From Spirosoma terrae (GTDB lineage: Bacteria > Bacteroidota > Bacteroidia > Cytophagales > Spirosomataceae), in the NCBI RefSeq assembly GCF_010435915.1, contig NZ_JAAFZH010000013.1:124001-188000 (forward strand): DNA of 64,000 nucleotides. Direction: 5' to 3'. The translations under genes and the position numbers were made by a program. Under the pieces are notes generated by a model. The model was not told where the DNA came from, did not search any database, and saw only the letters and a list, made by a program, of their open reading frames with translations. Positions 53,364-60,074 of this stretch are shown here, one piece after another (the stretch's first letter is position 1; each line of letters opens with the position of its first letter).

Positions 53364-53498
53364 CTAAACAGCTACCGTAGCCGGTACTTTCACGGTGTTG
53401 TTGCTGCAACGGCCCGAATCATCAGCAGCTGCGGTCAGTTCAAAACGCTCTTCAAGTTCAACAATAGACAGAGCAGAAGTAGGAAGTTGTGTGTTCAT
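53364..53498 (-). CDS. RiPP precursor 5 (44 aa)
   Basis: Leader MNTQLPTSALSIVELEERFE, then LTAAADDSGRCSNNTVKVPA and TVAV. The open frame extends upstream to 53546, but the ATG at 53498 is chosen because it aligns with the starts of the other members and is preceded by the same CCAATC. Core features: Ser-Gly-Arg-Cys-Ser-Asn-Asn-Thr. A 187-base gap without an ORF separates it from precursor 4. Confidence 0.72.
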   Translation of the reverse strand: MNTQLPTSALSIVELEERFELTAAADDSGRCSNNTVKVPATVAV

Positions 53499-53546
53499 GA
53501 TTGGTTCAGTTTTAAACGTTTTTGGTTTATAGTTTTCCGTTTTCAT

Positions 53547-53603
53547 GGGGCCGCCCGAGCGGTAGCTGACGCAAGACCGCTTCGCGACCGCTCGGGCGGC
53601 CCC
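53547..53603. terminator. Hairpin between precursors 5 and 6
   Basis: GGGGCCGCCCGAGCGGT (53547-53563) and ACCGCTCGGGCGGCCCC (53587-53603) pair exactly, with partly complementary T-rich and A-rich flanks outside. It shares the GGGGCCGCCCG core with the palindrome at 52.3 kb. Confidence 0.6.
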
Positions 53604-53616
53604 GTAAAAACTTTTT

Positions 53617-53742
53617 TTACACAGCCGACACCTCTACCGTGTTGCCGCTGCAACGAGCTGAATCGGCAGCTGCTGCGGTGGTTTCAAAACGTTCTTCGAG
53701 TTCAACAATTGATAGAGCTGGAGTAGAATCTTGTGTGTTCAT
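53617..53742 (-). CDS. RiPP precursor 6 (41 aa)
   Basis: Leader MNTQDSTPALSIVELEERFE, then TTAAAADSARCSGNTVEVSA and V. It is the first precursor of the array in transcription order, 156 bases after the ACP gene. It is almost the same length as precursors 1 and 2 and has the consensus core A-D-S-A-R-C-S-x-N. An A-rich stretch with AACAATC precedes the ATG, as in its paralogues. Confidence 0.72.
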   Translation of the reverse strand: MNTQDSTPALSIVELEERFETTAAAADSARCSGNTVEVSAV

Positions 53743-53898
53743 GATTGTTAGAAAAAGATGATTAGGTGAAAAAATATATGGTCAACTAAACGAAAGGTTC
53801 GCGACTGCCTCTCCGCCGTGCACAGCGTTTTTTAGTTCTTCGTTTATCGAACGGTCAGTAGTATACGTAAACCGTTCGGGATTGTACCAGCGTCGTTA

Positions 53899-54186
53899 TT
53901 AAGCGACAGCCAGTGCATTTTCCTGTACCTTCTGAGCAACCTGTTCGCTCAGGGTATTCAGGTTTTGGAATGCTTCTTCGCCTAAATCGGATGGCATCAG
54001 ACCAAATTCTTCGGCTAGGCGAGAAGCAATTTCCAGGATAGCTAGCGAATCCTGGATAACACCTGGATGATCTTCGGTTCCGAAGAAAGGTGTTTCGTTG
54101 GTTAATTCGACGGGGGCACCATCAGCCTGTAATACGTCGATTACGATGTCGCGGATACGGTCCTGGATGTTTGTGTGAGCTGACAT
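53899..54186 (-). CDS. Acyl carrier protein
   Basis: A 95-residue carrier protein: helix I (IQDRIRDIVIDVLQADG), the phosphopantetheine site IQDSLAILEIASRLAEEFGL with Ser47 in the D-S-L motif, and the helical end. It is somewhat longer and less acidic than the housekeeping ACP of fatty acid synthesis, suggesting a dedicated carrier. It lies directly upstream of the precursor array and in the same operon as a PPTase, an AMP ligase, a thioesterase and an LpxL-like acyltransferase, which together form an acyl supply route. Confidence 0.85.
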   Translation of the reverse strand: MSAHTNIQDRIRDIVIDVLQADGAPVELTNETPFFGTEDHPGVIQDSLAILEIASRLAEEFGLMPSDLGEEAFQNLNTLSEQVAQKVQENALAVA

Positions 54187-54338
54187 GAGTGAAAAGAGTT
54201 AAAGGGTGAATAAATGATTGGTTCTGGCTTGGTTGTGAACGAATTACTGAGACAAAGTTGGCGGCTAAACAGCTCGAAATCAAAAACCTAATTGACTGCT
54301 TTAATCACATAGGTTATAAGCTATTACGGCGCTCAATA

Positions 54339-56669
54339 TCAAAACACAATTCGCTGATTTACAACAAAATACCGACCCATCTGCAACGAATACGCTAACG
54401 AATTAAACTGATTGCTGTACTGCATTTGGTAAGCATTTTGATGATTCAATACGTTCTGCACATCAACCGACCATTCGAACGTAGCGCGGGGTCTGTTACG
54501 TCGATACGTTAGCTTAATATCGGCCCTACTGTAGATCGGTAATTGCGCGGCATACGGTCGCAGGTCATCAACAATCGTTGTCCCTATTTTCCTCGATTCT
54601 TCCAGGTCAATAGGCGTGTATCGCCGTCCACCGGCCAATGTATTTCGAACATCGATCGCCAACGTATTATGCGCGCCAACGGTCCATTCATAGCCACCCA
54701 GCGCATTCCAGACAAATCGATTGGCAAAGGCAGTGGGCGTCCATTGGTTGAGCAGCGTTCGGTATTGGCTATCAAAAACCGACAGGGTCGACAACAAATA
54801 GTATTGATTGCTCAATGGTTTCTCAGCCGTTAACTCAACACCATAATTTCGTCCCGTTCCGGCATTGATTAAACCTGTTCGGTTGGTGGTAAAAAAGGAG
54901 GCTCCTTCATTCAACGCCGAATAGGGCGAGGGGTTCTGGTCAATCGGAATATCATACAGATGTTGATAGTACGTTTCTGCTTTCAGGAGCCAATCGTTTC
55001 CGACCCGCTGCGTCCAGCCCAGCACGGCCTGCCTACTCTTCGAGAAACCAAGCGACTGATTAGGCAAGCGCCCTGGCTGACGATCACCGACTGGCTCATT
55101 GAAATACAACATCCAGTCCTGCCAGCGGCTGTAATTACCTATCCCGGCACTCAGGGTTGCTTTTGGTGTTACCTGATACGTCAGTCCCGCCCGTGGCTCA
55201 ATCACGCCCTCACGATTCAGGCTCAGGAACGTAGCGTGTAGTCCAACATTTACCGTCAATCGGTCGATGGGCGTGTAATGCCATTGCGTGTAAGCCTGAT
55301 ACGTTTGTACCAACGCATTGGCGTTACGTAGCGCCCTCATACCCGATGCCAGTTGCGTGCTGTCGTGAAACGAAAACCAGTAGTTCGACGCAATCACACC
55401 CGCCAGCAAGCTTCCCTGGGCCGAATATCGGTGCGTTAACTGAGCATGAGTAGTCGCTTTAGTATAATGCGACCGATCACGGTAATTGGGATGCAGATTT
55501 TCGTCCCGACCTAACGTATCGTAGCGATTGAACACCTTTGTGCCCGTAAAAGCCGATGTTAGTCGTAGTGTGGTTTTGCCCGTTAGTCGAGTGTTGTAGG
55601 TTGCTCCGACCACGCCCATTGCTGTTCGGTAATCGTTGTAACTATCGGCGTCGCTGTAGGCGCTGACCGTATTATCGAAAACCGTTCGATTCGTTCCGCC
55701 AATGCCGAAGATGCTCAGCGTATTCCCTTTTGCGGTTGGGAAATTCAGTTTAAACGTCAGATCCTGATATTGGGGAGCGGCACTTCCCGTTCCAAACCGA
55801 AGCCCAAGTTTGCTGAGTAAACCCAGTACGCTATACCGATAATGCACCAGATAACTCGACTTATTTTTTGAGGACAATGGTCCTTCCGTTCCCACCTCAA
55901 AGCCCGTAAATCCAATCTGAAACGTATGTTCCCGCTTCCGTTCGTTTCCGTTACGTAGCTGAAGGTCAAACACGCCCGACAACGCATTGCCATACGCAGC
56001 GGGAAAGGCTCCGGTCAGAAACGACGATGTTTTGAGCGTCTGACTGTTCAGCATCGGTACGGGGCCGCCCGTTGCGCCCATAGCCCCAAAGTGATTGGGA
56101 TTCGGTACGTCGACGCCTTCCACCCGCCACAGCAGACCATTAGGCGCATTGCCGCGAATGATAATATCGTTTCGGGTATCGTTGTTACCGACTACGCCCG
56201 CAAAATTCATTGCCATCCGCGACGGATCATTCCGACTTCCGGCAAACCGCGTCGTCTGTTCCAGATCAAACGTATGGCCGCTCACCGATACGTATCCGTC
56301 CGCAATGGCCGTCGATGGGCGACTTGCTTTTACGCTCACTTCGCCCAGCTGTTGCGTCGATTCAGCCAACGTAGCGTCGGCAATGGTTTCTTTCCCCGTC
56401 GTCACCAGCACGTTATCGACCAGTTGCAGATGATACCCTTCGGCTTTAATAAGCAATCGGTAGCGGCCTGGTTCCGATACGGTCATTACGTAGTGTCCAG
56501 TGCTATCCGACCAAACGCGCTTCTCTGATCCGTCGGCCAGCAAGATTTCAGCCTGGGCAATGGGCCGTTGCGTTCGCTCCTGAAGCAATCGTCCACGAAT
56601 TGTCTGCGCCTGCGCTCCGGGCAGCGCACTGCAGAGCAGAATCAGAGAGAGAATAGGGAGAAATTTCAT
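54339..56669 (-). CDS. TonB-dependent receptor inside the RiPP cluster
   Basis: A 776-residue receptor: signal peptide (MKFLPILSLILLCSALPGAQA), carboxypeptidase-D-like domain (TIRGRLLQERTQRPIAQAEI), plug (RNDIIIRGNAPNGLLWRVEGV, NALSGVFDLQLRNGN) and barrel ending in an aromatic residue (VVNQRIVF). ATG 56669 is chosen because the signal peptide starts there; the longer frame to 56783 adds 38 unrelated residues. Its first 122 bases overlap the end of the thioesterase gene in another frame. The SusC-like regulatory features are not complete, so it is a general TonB receptor. Ligand unknown; the cluster's product is a candidate. Confidence 0.82.
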   Translation of the reverse strand: MKFLPILSLILLCSALPGAQAQTIRGRLLQERTQRPIAQAEILLADGSEKRVWSDSTGHYVMTVSEPGRYRLLIKAEGYHLQLVDNVLVTTGKETIADATLAESTQQLGEVSVKASRPSTAIADGYVSVSGHTFDLEQTTRFAGSRNDPSRMAMNFAGVVGNNDTRNDIIIRGNAPNGLLWRVEGVDVPNPNHFGAMGATGGPVPMLNSQTLKTSSFLTGAFPAAYGNALSGVFDLQLRNGNERKREHTFQIGFTGFEVGTEGPLSSKNKSSYLVHYRYSVLGLLSKLGLRFGTGSAAPQYQDLTFKLNFPTAKGNTLSIFGIGGTNRTVFDNTVSAYSDADSYNDYRTAMGVVGATYNTRLTGKTTLRLTSAFTGTKVFNRYDTLGRDENLHPNYRDRSHYTKATTHAQLTHRYSAQGSLLAGVIASNYWFSFHDSTQLASGMRALRNANALVQTYQAYTQWHYTPIDRLTVNVGLHATFLSLNREGVIEPRAGLTYQVTPKATLSAGIGNYSRWQDWMLYFNEPVGDRQPGRLPNQSLGFSKSRQAVLGWTQRVGNDWLLKAETYYQHLYDIPIDQNPSPYSALNEGASFFTTNRTGLINAGTGRNYGVELTAEKPLSNQYYLLSTLSVFDSQYRTLLNQWTPTAFANRFVWNALGGYEWTVGAHNTLAIDVRNTLAGGRRYTPIDLEESRKIGTTIVDDLRPYAAQLPIYSRADIKLTYRRNRPRATFEWSVDVQNVLNHQNAYQMQYSNQFNSLAYSLQMGRYFVVNQRIVF

Positions 56670-57393
56670 GTTGTTGCATTGGATAAAGTAGAAAAGGGGC
56701 CAGTGCCTTCCGTACACATTCATGAATGAACGGAGCATTGTCGAAGAGAAAGAAATGACCGCCCGGCAATACGTGCAAATCAATCGGGGTCAGAAATTCT
56801 TCCTGCCAGCGAGCTGCTTCAGCCGGTGTATAGATGTCGTGATCGCCAATAAAAACCGTAGCTGGAATTGACAGATTAGCCGGACCCGTTTGTTCATACT
56901 CATAACTTTCGAGTGCCATCATATCGGCCCTTAACACTTTTTCGTACAGATCGAATGAGCGCGGATTCTTCAATAGAGCCGACAAATCGCCGTCCATGTC
57001 CCGCACCTCATCGATAATTTCCTGACGGGTCATGTGCTTCGCATTCCGCTGTTTTTCGGGAATGCTGGCTCCCCCCCGCCCCGACAGGAAGAGATGCAGG
57101 GGCAGGGTCATTCCTTCGCTTCGTAGCCGACAGCTGAGTTGGTAAGCGACCAGGCTTCCCATGCTATGCCCGAAAAAGGCAAACGGACCGGTCAACTGCG
57201 GTTTGAGTCGCTGAAAGAGATCGTCAACAACCGCATCGAGTGAATTCAGCGCTGGCTCAAACAACCGCCGACCCCGCCCTGGATAATCTAGCGGCAACCA
57301 GCTTACACCCGATGGGGCCTGCTGAATCAACGGTTGATAGGAGTAGCAGCTGCCAGCCGCAAAGGGGAAACAGAATAGACGAAGGGATTCCAT
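56548..57393 (-). CDS. Type II thioesterase
   Basis: A 281-residue alpha/beta hydrolase of the RifR/SrfAD class: LRLFCFPFAAGSCYSYQPL at the start, LDYPGRGRR, nucleophile FFGHSMGSLVAYQL, FIGDHDIYTP (Asp) and LPGGHFFLFD (His). Such enzymes release wrong or stalled acyl groups from carrier proteins. The last ~40 residues (after APFLLYP) go beyond the family's usual end and are translated from DNA that also encodes the signal peptide of the TonB receptor; this tail may be a by-product of the overlap. It is 19 bases after the PPTase stop. Confidence 0.85.
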   Translation of the reverse strand: MESLRLFCFPFAAGSCYSYQPLIQQAPSGVSWLPLDYPGRGRRLFEPALNSLDAVVDDLFQRLKPQLTGPFAFFGHSMGSLVAYQLSCRLRSEGMTLPLHLFLSGRGGASIPEKQRNAKHMTRQEIIDEVRDMDGDLSALLKNPRSFDLYEKVLRADMMALESYEYEQTGPANLSIPATVFIGDHDIYTPAEAARWQEEFLTPIDLHVLPGGHFFLFDNAPFIHECVRKALAPFLLYPMQQHEISPYSLSDSALQCAARSAGADNSWTIASGANATAHCPG

Positions 57394-57412
57394 AGATAAC
57401 GGCGTCAGAAAA

Positions 57413-58039
57413 TCAGAGGCATTCGAGTTCTATTGTCACAACTTCATTGGTATCCAGCGCTTCATACGCTACGTAGCCGATGTAATTCGCTTGAATAGGC
57501 AACTGAACAAGCCGTATCGTTACGTCCCGACAGCGTAGTTGCTGGAGCTGTTCGAAGCGAAAATCGGTCAGGCGGGCGTCCAGTTCATGGCCGAGCGCTT
57601 TAAAAGCGGCTTCTTTCTGCGACCACAGCGCCAGTGTATCCTCGCCCATCATTCGCTCGCGTTCATCCACCGACAAAAACAGTCCTTCGGCACCAGGCCG
57701 TAGCTGAACGCGTTTCTGAATATCGATGCCAACCGCCCGCCGACTGGCAATTACGCAGGCTGCCAGCTGCCCCGAATGCGACAAACTGAACGCATACTGA
57801 CTGTCGGACAGGTACGGTTTTCCCGTGACATGGTATCGTAAACTAACCAACGGCTCGTCCGGGTGGGGCGGATGATGATGCAAGGCGTAGTGCAGTAACC
57901 ACTTGCTCAGTAACGACAGATGCTGGGCATGAACCGTTCGGTAGGGTCGCGCTGGGACTGGCAACCGAAGCAGATCGTCTTCCGAGCGATGGGCCGCCTT
58001 CAGATCAGCCCAATAGACTGAGAGGGTAGATAAGGACAT
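57413..58039 (-). CDS. 4'-phosphopantetheinyl transferase (Sfp type)
   Basis: A 208-residue enzyme with the PPTase signatures VTGKPYLSDSQYAFSLSHSG, VGIDIQKRV (metal-binding Asp), and LWSQKEAAFKALG (W-x-x-K-E-A). It transfers phosphopantetheine from CoA to the Ser of carrier proteins, here presumably Ser47 of the cluster ACP. It starts 3 bases after the stop of the AMP ligase and precedes the thioesterase, so the three are one unit. Length is within the Sfp/AcpT range. Confidence 0.88.
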   Translation of the reverse strand: MSLSTLSVYWADLKAAHRSEDDLLRLPVPARPYRTVHAQHLSLLSKWLLHYALHHHPPHPDEPLVSLRYHVTGKPYLSDSQYAFSLSHSGQLAACVIASRRAVGIDIQKRVQLRPGAEGLFLSVDERERMMGEDTLALWSQKEAAFKALGHELDARLTDFRFEQLQQLRCRDVTIRLVQLPIQANYIGYVAYEALDTNEVVTIELECL

Positions 58040-58042
58040 AGT

Positions 58043-59551
58043 TTATTTTTCGTTTAACAGGGTGTTGGTACGCATCAGCGTGAACACAAACAACCGATTA
58101 CAGGATGGTCCGAAGGCTTCGCGGAGCCGTTCGTGGACGTCGGTTTCCTGCACAGGATAATCTTTCATAGCAATGGCTGCGATATGAATCTGACTCTCCT
58201 GATGACGTAGCGCAACCTTCAGAAAGGCAAAGTGGGCATACAGTACGTTCTCGACTTCGCGAAACCAATACGTTCGCTCCCCAGCCTGAAACTGGTCACC
58301 TTTTCGACCCAGCACAAACAAGCGGCCCTGACTGTCGAGATAGCCCACATCTTTGGTCATGATCGTGGCATGGGGCCGATGCGACGGACAGGCCGGTGCG
58401 TTAAAGTACCCCATCATAACCGACGGACTGTGGATACGTACCGTACCGATTTTACCCGGCAATAACTCTTCGCCTTCATCGCTAACAATCTGCACCCGTA
58501 CCCCCCGATTGGGCAGCCCAACCGACTCAACATCCGGATCAGCGGAATGATAAACAGGGTGCGTCGCTACTCTGGGGCCAGCCTCCGCCAGGCCGTACGT
58601 CTTGATTACTGGACAACCAAACACCTGCATGGCTTTCCGAATCGCCGTCGTTTCGATCCGATTGCCGCCAACGGCCACAAAACGTAACGTCGAGAAATCG
58701 GCAGGCAATAGCTTTCGATCGTGCAGATAATTCAGCTGGCGAACCATAGGCGGAACGAGAAACAACGTAGTAACCCGATGCCTGCCAAAAAGCCAGACCA
58801 TCTGATGCAGAAAGAACATCGGATCGAGCAGCAGTATGGTTGCTCCTACGTAGAGATGGCTCAGAAACTGGCCAACCAATCCATACGAATAACCCATCGG
58901 CAAGGCAATGGCCGTTACGTCGTCGGGGCTCAGGTTCAACGCCTGCACATTAGCCCGGATGTTGAACAGCGTTCCCGAATTGGTCAGCTGAACGACCTTC
59001 GCATTGCCGCTACTGCCCGAACTGGTCACCAGCAGGGCCGTATCGTCGGCAGTAGTTCGGGTCGGGCATGTGTTTCGGAATAGGTCAAATCGGGCATCAA
59101 ACGGATGCTGCTCCATGTACGGTTCACTCGCCAACTGCTTTCGAATGGCAATGCTGGTGCGCGGTACGGCAAACCAGACAACATTGAGCTGACTCAGATC
59201 GCCCAGCACCTCGATCCGGTAATTCACCACAAACGGCACTGCCTTTAGGGCCATCACCGCCAGAAACAATGTACTCATATCGAGGCTATTGGGTGAGCAG
59301 ATGGCCACCACCTGCCCCGGCACTACGCCCGCCCGACGTAACATTCGCTGTTGGTAACGGATCTGTTCCCATAACTCGGCATAGGTCAGGCTTCGTTTCC
59401 CTTCGATCAGCGCGGTTTTCTCGGGATGCTGTTCGTGTCGCCTTCGTAATACGTTAACCAGTGTCTCCCGACCCACCCCGTTCCAGTCAGGAAGGGGATG
59501 AGGCTGTCGGAGAACAATTGATGGGGAGTCTGTCAGCGAATAAGCAGACAT
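58043..59551 (-). CDS. AMP-dependent acyl/aryl ligase
   Basis: A 502-residue ANL-superfamily enzyme. Adenylation loop LLVTSSGSSGNAKVVQLTNSG, core A5-like KTYGLAEAGP, A7-like DVGYLDSQGRLFVLGRKGDQ, and a compact C-terminal subdomain. It ends with MRTNTLLNEK, which is the expected position of the A10 motif (P-R-T-x-x-G-K); only the terminal Lys502 can serve as catalytic Lys, so the C-domain is short. It probably activates a fatty or aryl acid and loads it onto the ACP. Substrate not predictable. 9 bases separate it from the DUF2141 gene. Confidence 0.82.
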   Translation of the reverse strand: MSAYSLTDSPSIVLRQPHPLPDWNGVGRETLVNVLRRRHEQHPEKTALIEGKRSLTYAELWEQIRYQQRMLRRAGVVPGQVVAICSPNSLDMSTLFLAVMALKAVPFVVNYRIEVLGDLSQLNVVWFAVPRTSIAIRKQLASEPYMEQHPFDARFDLFRNTCPTRTTADDTALLVTSSGSSGNAKVVQLTNSGTLFNIRANVQALNLSPDDVTAIALPMGYSYGLVGQFLSHLYVGATILLLDPMFFLHQMVWLFGRHRVTTLFLVPPMVRQLNYLHDRKLLPADFSTLRFVAVGGNRIETTAIRKAMQVFGCPVIKTYGLAEAGPRVATHPVYHSADPDVESVGLPNRGVRVQIVSDEGEELLPGKIGTVRIHSPSVMMGYFNAPACPSHRPHATIMTKDVGYLDSQGRLFVLGRKGDQFQAGERTYWFREVENVLYAHFAFLKVALRHQESQIHIAAIAMKDYPVQETDVHERLREAFGPSCNRLFVFTLMRTNTLLNEK

Positions 59552-59560
59552 AAGAGTTGA

Positions 59561-59974
59561 TTAGTTGATATGGATGGTAATCGATTTGTCGCTATTGACC
59601 GTAAAGAGCATAGCGTCAAATTTTGGTGGACCAAACGAAGCCTTTACGTTGTTTGAAACGCCCCAGCCTTCTTTGGGAATACCAAACAGGCCCGTATCCA
59701 TCTTCTTGTTGTTGTTCTCATCGTGAAACAACCGCACGGCGTAGGTACCGGGCTGTACATTCTGAAACACAAGCTGCGCATTGCTTTTCTGCACCACCGC
59801 GGCCTGGCTCTGCAACGCCTTCTGGTTCGTGTCCTGTAGCGACGCATAAACTGCTCCGCTCTCCGTTTTCAGATCCGTTACGTTGACGGTCAGCGTGTGC
59901 GCACTAGCCTGATGTTGCGCTTTGGCTACGAATGAACCAGCCACCAATAAGGCAATTAGGAGTACATTTTTCAT
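59561..59974 (-). CDS. DUF2141 family secreted protein
   Basis: A 137-residue protein with signal peptide (MKNVLLIALLVAGSFVAKA) and the DUF2141 core: TVNVTDLKTESGAVYASL, NVQPGTYAVRLFHDENNNKK, MDTGLFGIPKEGWGVSNN, and FDAMLFTVN. These small periplasmic beta-sandwich proteins are widespread and uncharacterised. Its position between LanB and the AMP ligase suggests expression with the cluster. Role unknown; lipid or carotenoid handling has been suggested in other contexts but is not supported here. Confidence 0.8.
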   Translation of the reverse strand: MKNVLLIALLVAGSFVAKAQHQASAHTLTVNVTDLKTESGAVYASLQDTNQKALQSQAAVVQKSNAQLVFQNVQPGTYAVRLFHDENNNKKMDTGLFGIPKEGWGVSNNVKASFGPPKFDAMLFTVNSDKSITIHIN

Positions 59975-60074
59975 AAAAAATGGAGATTAAAGGATTAAAC
60001 GATAAAACTGATTTAAAAGAATGGCCCTCACAGCAGCGTCCGTCCCGCCCCTCTCTCATGCTGAGCGAGAGAGA

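Noticed and set aside
53364..53546. A 60-residue form of precursor 5 starting MKTENYK
   Set aside because: The extra 16 residues have no counterpart in the other five precursors, and the internal ATG has the same upstream CAATC as its paralogues.
52409..53742. CRISPR-like repeat array
   Set aside because: The repeated segments are coding (conserved at protein level, third positions vary), with irregular spacing.
54339..56783. TonB receptor start at 56783
   Set aside because: It would add 38 residues with no signal-peptide character before a clear signal peptide at 56669.
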